Shown piece after piece: positions 26,262-34,320 of a stretch of DNA of 64,000 nucleotides (position 1 is its first letter; each line of letters begins with the position of its first letter). The stretch lies in NCBI GenBank assembly GCA_004020365.1, contig SAQR01000005.1, forward strand, positions 101,449 to 165,448. The letters run 5' to 3'. Origin of the DNA: Mesorhizobium sp. Lineage in GTDB: Bacteria; Pseudomonadota; Alphaproteobacteria; Rhizobiales; Rhizobiaceae. The translations under genes and the position numbers were made by a program. The notes under the pieces were generated by a model. It saw only the letters and a program-made list of their open reading frames with translations. It was not told the origin of the DNA and ran no database searches.

Positions 26262-27575
26262 TCAAACCCCGTACAGCATCTCGTCCTGCAGCCGGCGCAA
26301 GGCGAACAGCCTGGTGGTCGGGTCGGGCGCGGCATTGGCTGAAGTCAGCAGCTCGCCCTTGCGGACCGGCCTCAGCACCTTGCCGCCTTCGAGCAGGCCG
26401 ACCGGCACGGCGCGGTCGGCGCGGGCCTCTTCGACAGTCATCGTCCAGGAGCGGTAGCAGGTCTCGCCGATCGCGTCGAAAATCTCTCCCGCCGCCAGAT
26501 CGCGCTTGGCCACGGCGCAGACTTCGGCAACCGGCCTCGACAGCGGCACCATGTCCGGCTTGCCATAGAGCACGATGCGCGCGGCGGTGAGCGGCACTTC
26601 CAGCGAGGTCAGATGATAGGGCCGGAAGAAGCTGTAATAGGGTCCATGGCCGATATGCAGATCGTCCATGCGCTCGATGATGCGCGGATGGGTGGCCTCG
26701 ACGATCACGAACACGCCGGGCGCCACGCCTTTGCCGATGGTGTAGTCGACGACTCCCTTCCTCGACAGGATGCCGCCGTCGGCGCGCGGGATGAGCACCT
26801 TGGCCAATTCATCGCGGTCGGCCTTGGGACCGTGCATGCCGGCAATGTCGGGCACCAGCCCGGTGGCGTTGGCGATGGCGCACATCTCGACCATGGTCTT
26901 CGAGCCGTCGACGAACTCGACCAGCATGCGCGGGTTCATGTTGCGGCGCAGCGCTTCGGCGCGATAGTCGTCAGGGACGGCGTCATGGTTGAGCGGGTTG
27001 TTCTTGCCCTTGCCGGCGCAGACGATGGTGTAGCCGAGCGCGGAGGCGAACTCGATCAGTTCCATGCAGCTCGACGGCTCGTCGCCGGCGCCGACCGAGT
27101 AGACGACGCCGAGCCGGTCGGCCTGCTGCTTCAGATAAACGCCGATGGTGACGTCGGCCTCGACATTCATCATCACCAGATGCTTGCCGCGCTGCATCGC
27201 CATCAGATCGAAATCGGCGGCGACGCCGGGCTTGCCGGTGGCATCGATGACGACGTCGATCAGCGGATTGGTGACCAGCATCTCGTTCGAGGTGATGGCT
27301 ATTTTTCCGCTCTCTATCGCCTCGCTGAGCTTCGACGGCGTATCGGCCTCGCGCGCCATCGCCTCATCGCCATAGGCGATGCGGATGGCATCACGCGCGG
27401 TGTGCGGGCGGCGGGTCGAGACGGCGCACACCGAAATGCCTGGCATCAGCATGCCTTGCGTCACCAGGTCGGTGCCCATCTCGCCGGAGCCGATGACGCC
27501 GATGCGCACCGGTCGGCCTTCCGCAGCGCGCTTGGCGAGATCGCGGGCAAGCCCAGTCAAGGCGACATTGGTCAT
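26262..27575 (-). CDS. NAD(P)-dependent oxidoreductase with C-terminal SAF domain
   Basis: 437 residues. N-terminal Rossmann domain (VRIGVIGSGEMGTDLVTQGM) related to homoserine dehydrogenase-like proteins, a middle catalytic region (VGAGDEPSSCMELIEFASAL, CAGKGKNNPLNHDAVPDDY) and a C-terminal SAF domain (VCAVAKRDLAAGEIFDAIGE, LLTSANAAPD). Homologues are often mislabelled as flagellar FlgA because of the SAF fold. Probably a sugar-acid or sugar-phosphate dehydrogenase; the substrate is not evident. The start at ATG 27575 fits the Rossmann fold and excludes a long upstream extension. Confidence 0.87.
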   Translation of the reverse strand: MTNVALTGLARDLAKRAAEGRPVRIGVIGSGEMGTDLVTQGMLMPGISVCAVSTRRPHTARDAIRIAYGDEAMAREADTPSKLSEAIESGKIAITSNEMLVTNPLIDVVIDATGKPGVAADFDLMAMQRGKHLVMMNVEADVTIGVYLKQQADRLGVVYSVGAGDEPSSCMELIEFASALGYTIVCAGKGKNNPLNHDAVPDDYRAEALRRNMNPRMLVEFVDGSKTMVEMCAIANATGLVPDIAGMHGPKADRDELAKVLIPRADGGILSRKGVVDYTIGKGVAPGVFVIVEATHPRIIERMDDLHIGHGPYYSFFRPYHLTSLEVPLTAARIVLYGKPDMVPLSRPVAEVCAVAKRDLAAGEIFDAIGETCYRSWTMTVEEARADRAVPVGLLEGGKVLRPVRKGELLTSANAAPDPTTRLFALRRLQDEMLYGV

Positions 27576-27785
27576 GCGCAAGTCCACTGCTCTTGATTTG
27601 AAGGGGGGAATAGCAGGGAACGGTAACCTTTTGCCAACAAAACCGGCCCTCGTCGGCAATTTCTTGCGCATGGCCCCGGGAACTGGAAGAAGCTGGTTCA
27701 GCGTTGGCGGATGGCGAGGAGCGCAGCTAACAAATCGAGTGAAATTCTTAGTCATTTCTTTATGCATCGCTGCTTGAATAGGCAA

Positions 27786-29021
27786 ATGGGATGGGGTGGC
27801 GGTACCTTCAGGCGTTTTTTCAGCTGTCCGCTACGAAATAGCGAGAGCGGCAACGTTGCTATTATTTTTGCCCTGTCTCTGCCGATTGTTGTCGGCGGAG
27901 CGGGCCTCGGTGTCGAGACTTCCTATTGGTATTACAGCAGCCTGAAGCTACAGGCGGTGGCGGATGCGGCAGCCTATGCTGGCGCTTTGGAAAAAATTTC
28001 GGGATCCGACAAGCCAACGATTATCTCGGCCGCGACGCTATCAGCGACCACGAACGGCTGGGGACCATCGACAGGCACAATCGAGGTCTTCACGCCTCCA
28101 TCGTCCGGACCGAATGTCGCAAAAAAGGCGGTCGAGGTCATCGTCCATCAGACGCTCGATCGATTTTTCACATCGATATTCAGTCAAAGCGCGGTCGGCG
28201 CACAGGCAAGGGCCGTGGCTCTTATCACGGACGCGTCAAAAGCCTGCGTTCTGGCGCTCAATCCTTCAGCTTCGAGAGCGGCGCTCTTTTCCGGCAGTTC
28301 GAACCTCAAGCTGACCGGCTGCTCCGTCATGTCGGATTCAATCGCCGCGGACGCCCTCAAGCTTCAAGGGTCGGCATATCTGGAGGCCGATTGCCTGATA
28401 TCGGCAGGCGGTGTTTCATTGAGCAACGTTGTAAAAACCGTTTGCGCGAACCCACTTACCCAGGCGCTGCCCGCTGCGGATCCTTTTGCCGATTTGCCGG
28501 CGCCGCCAGCCACGAACCCCTGTCAAAACGACAATCAGTCGACCTTGCAACCTGGAAGATACTGCAAGGGGCTCAGCTTGAGCGGCAGTGTAACGCTCTC
28601 GCCTGGGGTATATGTCGTTGAGGGGGGCGATTTCAAAGCAAGCGCGAACGCAAATATTTTCGGCGACGGCGTCATCATCTATCTGGCCGGTAGTTCCGGC
28701 GTCAGCATGAACGGCACGGCCACCGTCAAGCTTAGCGCACCGACGTCAGGCACCTATTCGGGTGTGCTGTTTTACGGCGACAGAGCAAACCTGGCGGGAT
28801 CGAACACGTTTAATGGCACGGCGGATTCACTTTTGACCGGTGTTCTGTATTTTCCAACGCAGGCGGTTAAATATCTCGGCAATTTCTCGGGCCAAGGTGG
28901 TTGCACACAGGTCGTCGCCGATACGATCGAGTGGTCCGGCGCTACAAGCATCAAGCAGGACTGCACGAGCCTCGGAATGCGAGAGATTCCGGCCGCGCAA
29001 TCCGTTCGGCTTGTCGAGTAA
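27786..29021 (+). CDS. TadG-like protein with C-terminal polymer-forming repeats
   Basis: 411 residues. Near the N-terminus NSESGNVAIIFALSLPIVVG is the TadE/TadG-like prepilin-type segment (Gly, then Glu-less hydrophobic helix), followed by QAVADAAAYAGAL as in TadG proteins. The last 170 residues (LSGSVTLSPGVYVVEGGDF, FGDGVIIYLAGSSGVSMNG, SGVLFYGDRANL) are glycine-rich beta-solenoid-like repeats. Exported via the inner membrane; may line or decorate an envelope assembly. First of three Tad-like genes. The start is uncertain (weak ribosome site). Confidence 0.82.
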   Translation: MGWGGGTFRRFFSCPLRNSESGNVAIIFALSLPIVVGGAGLGVETSYWYYSSLKLQAVADAAAYAGALEKISGSDKPTIISAATLSATTNGWGPSTGTIEVFTPPSSGPNVAKKAVEVIVHQTLDRFFTSIFSQSAVGAQARAVALITDASKACVLALNPSASRAALFSGSSNLKLTGCSVMSDSIAADALKLQGSAYLEADCLISAGGVSLSNVVKTVCANPLTQALPAADPFADLPAPPATNPCQNDNQSTLQPGRYCKGLSLSGSVTLSPGVYVVEGGDFKASANANIFGDGVIIYLAGSSGVSMNGTATVKLSAPTSGTYSGVLFYGDRANLAGSNTFNGTADSLLTGVLYFPTQAVKYLGNFSGQGGCTQVVADTIEWSGATSIKQDCTSLGMREIPAAQSVRLVE

Positions 29022-29026
29022 TCCTC

Positions 29027-29470
29027 GTGGGACGGCGACCAGTCCGGACTTTCCGGAGCGATTCGGGTGTTGCTGCGGTGGAGTTTGCGCTGGTTGTGCC
29101 GATCCTTTGCCTGGTACTTCTTGGCGTCATCAACGGCTGGTCTTTCGTATCAAGCTCGTTGTCGATGCGTGCAGGCATCAAAACGGCAGCAAATCTTGTG
29201 ATGCAGGGAGCAGTCAACGACGCGGCCACCCAAGCCGTTGCCCTTTCGAGTTGGGAAAACCATCCCGAAGGCGCACAGGTTACACTGGGCCGGAAATACA
29301 TGTGCGGAAGCACCGTGGTCGATGCATCGAGCCTGTGCAACGGGGGGACGAAAGCTCCCTCGGTCTTCGTGGAAATAAAAGCGACGGCGACCTGGTCCCC
29401 GCCCTTCATTTTTGGCGCGTTTTCTCTTTCTCGCGAGATCGGTCATCAAGAGGTGATCCGTGTCCGCTAA
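29027..29470 (+). CDS. TadE-like pilus assembly protein
   Basis: 147 residues from a GTG at 29027, 5 bases after the preceding stop. Signature [20 protein letters not shown] matches the TadE motif (prepilin-like, with the Glu at the start of the TM helix), then a periplasmic part with a Cys pair ([15 protein letters not shown]). In tad loci such pseudopilins are processed by a prepilin peptidase and needed for Flp pilus assembly. The ATG-initiated version would start 126 bases earlier inside the previous gene and is disfavoured. Confidence 0.82.
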   Translation: MGRRPVRTFRSDSGVAAVEFALVVPILCLVLLGVINGWSFVSSSLSMRAGIKTAANLVMQGAVNDAATQAVALSSWENHPEGAQVTLGRKYMCGSTVVDASSLCNGGTKAPSVFVEIKATATWSPPFIFGAFSLSREIGHQEVIRVR

Positions 29471-29870
29471 GCGGATCGCGACAGCGTTCGGCCGTGATGG
29501 ATCAGGCGGAGCTGCGTTGGAATTCGCGCTGATCGCGCCTTTTCTGATAATGCTTTTGTTCGGTATCTTCGCATTCGGCTGGGCTCTGAATGCCATGTCC
29601 AGCGTTCGCTATACGCTGGAAACGTCCTCACGTGCGCTGCAGCTGAAGAACTCGCTGACCGAGGCCGAAATAGAAGCCATAGCCACAGAAAAATTGCTGG
29701 GTTTGGGATTGAAAGATGTCGATGTGACGATAGCAATCGACCCTCCCAGCGGCGGCTTCCGCATGGCGCATCTCACGGCCAGATATGCTTTCGTGATCGA
29801 GTTCCCGTACTTCGACCAATATCCGATCAATTATGCGACAACTGTCACAGTTCCGTTGGTTGCATCATAA
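29460..29870 (+). CDS. TadE-like pilus assembly protein
   Basis: 136 residues starting at GTG 29460, overlapping the preceding gene by 11 bases. [22 protein letters not shown] is the TadE-type prepilin helix with the conserved Glu; the rest ([27 protein letters not shown]) is periplasmic. Third member of the mini-cluster. No Flp pilin, TadA ATPase, RcpA secretin or prepilin peptidase is nearby, so these proteins must work with components encoded elsewhere or in a distinct assembly. Confidence 0.83.
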   Translation: MSAKRIATAFGRDGSGGAALEFALIAPFLIMLLFGIFAFGWALNAMSSVRYTLETSSRALQLKNSLTEAEIEAIATEKLLGLGLKDVDVTIAIDPPSGGFRMAHLTARYAFVIEFPYFDQYPINYATTVTVPLVAS

Positions 29871-30180
29871 GCGCGTCCAATAGCGCCTTTACGCAACAGG
29901 CGGTGGGGTGCCGATTGATCGACTCCGCCGCGGGGTTGATGGCGGTGATCGGTGGCGTGAGCGAACGGGTCGTCGTCTTGGCGGCTGCAAGGACACGTTT
30001 CTGGACAGGACAGCCATCACCGCGCTAGGCCGGACCAGGCTCGTCACGCTTGCGCAGTCATGCCGTCAGAGCGCCGGCAAGCGGCCAGGCATAGGGCGGC
30101 ATACCGAGCGGCAACTTGACAAAGGCCCAAGCTTTCAAATTGAGTGAAATCACGATCAATAGAGAGTCGGTGCGACAGAC
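29871..30180. other. intergenic stretch, nothing recognised
   Basis: 310 bases between the tadE-like gene and the membrane protein. A 79-residue Arg-rich frame exists but lacks a ribosome site and looks random. No strong hairpin or promoter motif noticed. Confidence 0.5.
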
Positions 30181-30915
30181 ATGGGCGAGACAGATATGGC
30201 GTGGAGCGAAAGAAAGGTCGGTTACGGCAAGGGCCACTATTTCATTCAAATGGGCCTTGCCCTGCTGGTGCTCGTCTTTCTCATCGCCCTGCCGCTTTCT
30301 TTCTTTCCCGAAGACGTCAGGAAATTCTATCTCAGCGAGGGCGGTCCCATCGAAGTCTTCTCGGCCGCCGGTTACCTGATCGTCGTGGCGACGCTTGTGC
30401 GGGAAATGTCCTATCGGGAGTTGCTCAAGCGCTGGTGTCTCGTCGCCATCGCGATCGCGATGTGCCTGCGCGAGCTGGACTTCCATGCGCATTTCACCAC
30501 CCACAACATCACCAAGACCACCCTCTACATTTCGCCTGACGTTCCGCTGTTGGAAAAGCTGATCGGCGCGACGGTCGTTATCGCCCTCGCCGTTGCCTTC
30601 TATTTTCTCCTCAAAGACGGCCTCCGTAGCTTTGTGTACGGGCTTCGCCACGGCGAAGCGACTGCCGTTGCCATTGCCGCCGCTATCGGTTGCGCCGTTC
30701 TTTCGAAGGTCATCGACGGGGCGCCGTCAAATCTCACATTTCTCGGCATCCATCTCGCCCGGGTCGATACCTCGACAGTGTTCGAGGAAATCCTCGAATT
30801 GGGGATTCCGATCTTTCTGGCCATCGCGGCATTCGCGGCCTTCCCGACGCAGGATGGTCTCACAAAAAGAGCCGCCGGACAGGTCGCGCCAAACAAGCCA
30901 AGATCCGTCATCTGA
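30181..30915 (+). CDS. integral membrane protein of unknown function
   Basis: 244 residues with about six predicted TM segments (LALLVLVFLIALPLSFF, EVFSAAGYLIVVATLV, CLVAIAIAMCLREL, LIGATVVIALAVAFYFLL, ATAVAIAAAIGCAVLSKVI, LGIPIFLAIAAFAAF). A charged CLRELDFHAHFTTHNITKTT loop is notable for its His and Asp/Glu content, and EEILELGIP near the end is acidic. No family recognised. An alternative ATG at 30196 would remove 5 residues. Immediately followed by the left inverted repeat of the GIY-YIG unit. Confidence 0.8.
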   Translation: MGETDMAWSERKVGYGKGHYFIQMGLALLVLVFLIALPLSFFPEDVRKFYLSEGGPIEVFSAAGYLIVVATLVREMSYRELLKRWCLVAIAIAMCLRELDFHAHFTTHNITKTTLYISPDVPLLEKLIGATVVIALAVAFYFLLKDGLRSFVYGLRHGEATAVAIAAAIGCAVLSKVIDGAPSNLTFLGIHLARVDTSTVFEEILELGIPIFLAIAAFAAFPTQDGLTKRAAGQVAPNKPRSVI

Positions 30916-30929
30916 TTGCTCTGCCACGC

Positions 30930-31027
30930 CTTCGTCATCCTAGGGCAAGCAAGGAGCGGAGCAACGCGGCGCAGACCCTAGGATCCATTCCGTTACATCT
31001 GCCGAAGAATGCAGCGGCTCAGAATGG
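30930..31027 (+). repeat. left inverted repeat of the GIY-YIG unit
   Basis: About 98 bases. Its reverse complement matches 31359-31456 with roughly 85-90% identity and a small gap. Inside it, TCCTAGGG (30938) and CCCTAGGA (30976) form the ends of a 46-base REP-like hairpin. The outer sequence CTTCGTCATCC and inner part GCCGAAGAATGC are conserved in both arms. Confidence 0.88.
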
Positions 31028-31065
31028 CGCTTGTGTCCGCAGCGGCGCTCGTTACCTTTCCCACC

Positions 31066-31353
31066 ATGACCGGCTATGCCTACATGACCGCGAGCCAGAA
31101 GCGTGGCACGATCTACATCGGCGTCACCAACGATCTCGGCCGCCGCATGCCGGAGCACAAATCCGGCCTGGGTTCACGCTTCACCAGCCGCTACGGCGTG
31201 CAGCGTCTGGTCTGGTACGAGGAGCATTTCGACATTCGCGACGCCATCCAGCGCGAGAAGTCGCTGAAGCGCTGGCCGCGCCAGTGGAAGATAGAGTTGA
31301 TCGAGAAGACCAATCCAGAATGGTTCGAGCTTTTTCGCGGAACCGGGTGGTAG
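31066..31353 (+). CDS. GIY-YIG nuclease family protein
   Basis: 95 residues, the usual size for the YhbQ/URI group of stand-alone GIY-YIG domains. GTIYIGVTNDLGRRMPEHK carries the core (TIY-YIG), the Arg and the His-containing helix; IQREKSLKRW carries the metal-binding Glu. The catalytic residues look intact, so single-strand or Y-structure DNA cleavage is plausible. The start is ATG 31066; the longer frame would begin in the repeat. It stands alone between the inverted repeats, like a cargo-transposase or a repeat-associated nuclease. Substrate unproven. Confidence 0.9.
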   Translation: MTGYAYMTASQKRGTIYIGVTNDLGRRMPEHKSGLGSRFTSRYGVQRLVWYEEHFDIRDAIQREKSLKRWPRQWKIELIEKTNPEWFELFRGTGW

Positions 31354-31358
31354 CGTTC

Positions 31359-31456
31359 AGTTCTGGGCCGTAGCATTCTTCGGCTGGCGTAACGGCATGG
31401 ATCCTAGGGTCTGCGCCGCGTCGCTTCGCTCCTTGCTTCCCCCTAGGATGACGAAG
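31359..31456 (-). repeat. right inverted repeat of the GIY-YIG unit
   Basis: Mirror of 30930-31027 starting only 6 bases after the nuclease stop codon. TCCTAGGG (31402) and CCCTAGGA (31441) again bound a 47-base hairpin-forming core. GGATCC lies beside the CCTAGG in both arms (GGATCCTAGG here). Conservation outside the hairpin core argues against chance. Confidence 0.88.
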
Positions 31457-31556
31457 TGGAGGGGTGTTTCGGTCAATCTCCTGGGTTTGCGACCTGCCAT
31501 GCTCTGGTCCGCCGCGGTATTGCCTCTAATTGCTTGAGAAGCAGGCGAGGCAGAAC

Positions 31557-32477
31557 ATGCGGGATGTGGCGAAAGAGGCCTGGACACTCCTTAAGGAGAG
31601 CATCGTCGGCTTCATCAATGACAATGCCTTGAGCCACGGGGCAGCGATGGCGTTCTATGCCACGACCTCGCTTGCGCCGATCCTGCTCATCGTCGTCGCC
31701 ATCGCAGGCATGGCCTTCGGAAACGATGCGGCACAGCTGGCGCTTTCGGCCCAGATGGCGGGCCTGATGGGTCCGCAGAGCGCCGAGCTCCTGCAAGCGA
31801 CAATCGAGAACGCAGCACACAAGGAGGCGGGAACTCTTGCGAGCATTTTGGGGCTCGTCACGCTGCTGGTTACCGCATCCGGCGTGTTCGGCGAAATGCA
31901 GGTTGCGCTGAACGAGATCTGGAAAGTCAAACCGGGCGGCACATCGATTTCACGTCTGGTGCGGGCACGAGCTGCCAGCCTGGGTCTGGTCGCGGCGCTT
32001 GGCTTTCTGCTGCTGGTGTCCCTGGTCGTAAGCGCGGCAATATCGGCGCTTGCAGATATCATCAACGCATACCTGCCCTTTGGCACCCTAATCCTCAGCG
32101 CGATCAACGGGATCGTTTCGTTTGCGCTGATCGCGCTGTTGTTTGCGGCAATCTACAAGGTCCTGCCCGACCGCGCGCTGCAATGGCGCGACGTCGGCGT
32201 CGGCGCCGTAGCAACGGCGTTTCTCTTCACGATCGGCAAATCGCTGATCGGCTGGTATATCGGGACCAGCGCCGTCGCATCGTCATACGGGGCAGCCGGC
32301 GCACTGCTCGTCGTGCTGCTGTGGGTCTTTTATTCGTCCGTGATCTTTCTGTTGGGCGCCGAATTTACACGAGCTTACTCGGTTCGACACGGCAGCCGAT
32401 CCGATCTGGAGGCGACCATTGAGGCAAGCAAATCGCGAGCAGAAGCCGGCCACGGCGGCCAGGATCAAAAAGTCTGA
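31557..32477 (+). CDS. YihY/virulence factor BrkB family protein
   Basis: 306 residues with about six TM segments. Family hallmarks: HGAAMAFYATTSLAPILLIV near residue 30, SGVFGEMQVALNEIWKVKP, PDRALQWRDVGVGAVATAF, IGWYIGTSAVASSYGAAGAL and FYSSVIFLLGAEFTRAY. An inner-membrane protein of uncertain role; YihY members were once mistaken for RNase BN. The ATG at 31557 has GAGG 7 bases before it; a TTG at 31530 would add 9 residues. Confidence 0.92.
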   Translation: MRDVAKEAWTLLKESIVGFINDNALSHGAAMAFYATTSLAPILLIVVAIAGMAFGNDAAQLALSAQMAGLMGPQSAELLQATIENAAHKEAGTLASILGLVTLLVTASGVFGEMQVALNEIWKVKPGGTSISRLVRARAASLGLVAALGFLLLVSLVVSAAISALADIINAYLPFGTLILSAINGIVSFALIALLFAAIYKVLPDRALQWRDVGVGAVATAFLFTIGKSLIGWYIGTSAVASSYGAAGALLVVLLWVFYSSVIFLLGAEFTRAYSVRHGSRSDLEATIEASKSRAEAGHGGQDQKV

Positions 32478-32509
32478 GTACGAAGTCTGGATTTTCTTCA
32501 GCAGGCTGC

Positions 32510-32794
32510 TCACTGCCTCCCCAAGCCACTTCCTCCATCGACACCGGCGCTAAAACGCCCGGCGCGGCGCCCTGAGGCGAGCATGGCTTTGGGGTTATCC
32601 GGTCGCAGAGACGTGCGAAGTTCCTTCGCCGCAGCCACCAGCCTGGCGCGGTCGCTTCCATATCTCCTGATCAACTGATGGACTTGCGCCGGGGTGATGC
32701 CGTTTTGCCGGGCAAAATGCCTTACCACATAATCCTCACTGCCAGAAATGCGATCCCGGTGGCGAGGATAAAGCTTCGCCGCGTCGGCTGCCAT
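32510..32794 (-). CDS. DUF3606 domain protein
   Basis: 94 residues. The middle (RISGSEDYVVRHFARQNGIT, PAQVHQLIRRYGSDRA, ARLVAAAKEL) matches the DUF3606 pattern of short rhizobial proteins, which resemble helix-turn-helix modules. The Gly/Arg-rich C-terminus is variable. Such genes are often part of the general stress response in alphaproteobacteria. Convergent with the yihY-like gene. Confidence 0.8.
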   Translation of the reverse strand: MAADAAKLYPRHRDRISGSEDYVVRHFARQNGITPAQVHQLIRRYGSDRARLVAAAKELRTSLRPDNPKAMLASGRRAGRFSAGVDGGSGLGRQ

Positions 32795-33011
32795 GTTTTA
32801 CTCTCCTTTGTCGCGTTTGCTCACGATGTATGATTGGCCAACGCGAAACGGGCGATTTCGTTGCCGCATGCAACACCAAAGCGCCTTTTCGCCGCAGCCC
32901 GGACGCATGGCCAGGCAATTGGACCGGCGCACGCTTTGGTTAAGTCCATACGTCGATTTTTCGAGACTCAGCCCTTTGGCACGCGCATGATATGGGCAGG
33001 GAGGAAAAGCC

Positions 33012-33275
33012 ATGCGCGAATTGCCAAAGAGCATTGACGCAGACGTTGTCATCGAAATCAGCAGGTTGCTTGACGACCATGCGAAGTCGGCACCAGTGCC
33101 GGTCCACAAGCTTGCCTCAATGATCTCGAATAGTGTCGAGACCGACTTGCCAACAGCGTCTATTGAAGAGTTGATCGTTGAAATGGCCATGACCCGCCAA
33201 CTCCCGATGCTGTTCGATCTACCGGACGCGGATACAGACAACGTCATATCGATCGCCTTGGCTCGCGCCACCTGA
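33012..33275 (+). CDS. small hypothetical protein
   Basis: 87 residues, acidic, probably all-helical (VVIEISRLLDDHAKS, KLASMISNSVETDLP, SIEELIVEMAMTRQLPMLFD). GGGAGGAAAAGCC before the ATG is a strong ribosome site, which favours this frame over a longer antisense frame covering the same bases. No family recognised. Located among stress-type small genes. Confidence 0.65.
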   Translation: MRELPKSIDADVVIEISRLLDDHAKSAPVPVHKLASMISNSVETDLPTASIEELIVEMAMTRQLPMLFDLPDADTDNVISIALARAT

Positions 33276-33473
33276 TCCGGCTGAGGAAGCTTCCCGTCGA
33301 GTGTGATTTCAAGACGCGGATCGTCTGCTCGAATTCGCCTGCTGGCTTCGGCCAGCGGCTTTTGCTGCGTCACCAATAATAATCGTCCCAATAAAATAAT
33401 CGTCATGGCGGTCCGCCGTCGGGAACGTGTGGTGTCCGTTTGCATTTCCCTTTGAGCAGCAAAGGAGAAATTC

Positions 33474-33674
33474 ATGAACTGGGATCAAATCAAGGGAAAA
33501 TGGATGCAGTTCAAGGGTAGGGCCAAGGAGCAATGGGGTGACCTCACCGACGATGACCTTGATCGCATCGAGGGCAATCGTGACCAGCTCGCAGGCCGTA
33601 TTCAGGAGCGCTATGGAATCGCCAAGGAAGAGGCAGAGCGCCAGGTGGATGACTGGTCCAGAAGCCTCACCTGA
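33474..33674 (+). CDS. CsbD family stress protein
   Basis: 66 residues. MNWDQIKGKWMQFKGRAKEQ, WGDLTDDDLDRIEG and GRIQERYGIAKEEAERQV are the full CsbD signature. CsbD-like proteins are hydrophilic, abundant in stationary phase or osmotic stress, and of unknown molecular function. AAAGGAG is 7 bases before the ATG. Upstream, GGAAC-N16-CATT at 33422-33446 is one base from the EcfG consensus and well placed for a promoter. Confidence 0.95.
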   Translation: MNWDQIKGKWMQFKGRAKEQWGDLTDDDLDRIEGNRDQLAGRIQERYGIAKEEAERQVDDWSRSLT

Positions 33675-33684
33675 GTCTTCAACA

Positions 33685-33717
33685 TCGAGGCTGCGCCGTC
33701 GATCGGCGCAGCCTCGA
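33685..33717 (+). terminator. hairpin downstream of csbD-like gene
   Basis: Perfect 14-bp arms (TCGAGGCTGCGCCG / CGGCGCAGCCTCGA) with a 5-base loop, 11 bases after the csbD stop. No T-run follows, so it may stabilise the mRNA end as much as terminate. Confidence 0.7.
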
Positions 33718-33802
33718 CATCATCCAGACTTCATGCTCGGAAATGAGGTGCATGCGACGGTGGCGAGTTGATCTGCGCCAGCCGTCGCTCCCGGATTCGG
33801 AG

Positions 33803-34003
33803 CTAGCGCGCCGATTGTCTCTTGGCTTGCACGGCGACGGCGGTGAGGAAGGCCGTCGCGGCAGTATCGCACGCCGCTCGGGACGGGCTATAGGCGAAAA
33901 GGATCAGTTCGGCAGCTCTTGTCGTAAGGCCGTGCTTTTTAGCGAAAGCAGTTATTTCGTAAGGCTTGTCGTGGTCTATGGCCAGTTCGTAGTCTTCATT
34001 CAT
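33803..34003 (-). CDS. small hypothetical protein
   Basis: 66 residues: MNEDYELAIDHDKPYEITAF then AKKHGLTTRAAELILFAYSP and an Ala/Thr-rich helix ending in KRQSAR. GGGAGG is 6 bases before the ATG. The KPYEITAFAKKHGLTTRAAE part resembles the helix-turn pattern of DUF3606-like small rhizobial proteins, but the match is weak. Function unknown; context suggests stress response. Confidence 0.68.
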   Translation of the reverse strand: MNEDYELAIDHDKPYEITAFAKKHGLTTRAAELILFAYSPSRAACDTAATAFLTAVAVQAKRQSAR

Positions 34004-34320
34004 TGCTTCCTCCCGTTTGCGACGTTCCTCGCCTTGGCCCCTCCGCGGCGTAAGGATTAACTTCCCCGGCCTTGAGAGAGTCTACCAATTGGAGATTGCA
34101 AAAGCCCTGCGGCGCACGTCTGCTGCTTTTTTCGCCGCCATGCTGCCAACGGAACCAAGAGCAGCGGGCCAGCATGCATGATCAATTCGGCGCTAGCCGT
34201 GCCGATTTGTTCATCAATCCGCCTGATACGGCCGTCTTGAGGGGCAGCCCCATTTTGTCCGCCGCACAGCAAAAAAGATTATATCATGGCGCTGATATCG
34301 CAGGTGGTCGACGCAAGCCA

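Noticed and set aside
26262-27575. Flagellar FlgA-type protein
   Set aside because: Only the C-terminal SAF fold is shared; the N-terminal Rossmann domain shows an NAD(P)-dependent oxidoreductase.
29908-30147. 79-residue plus-strand frame before the membrane protein
   Set aside because: Arg-rich random-looking translation with no ribosome site or domain.
31339-31362. GGAAC-N16-GTT near the nuclease gene end as an EcfG promoter for the YihY gene
   Set aside because: It lies inside the GIY-YIG coding end, the base before GTT is A rather than C, and the distance to the gene is about 195 bases.
32798-33475. 225-residue frame on the minus strand
   Set aside because: It overlaps the small plus-strand gene at 33012, which has a strong ribosome site; the long frame shows no domain or start signal.
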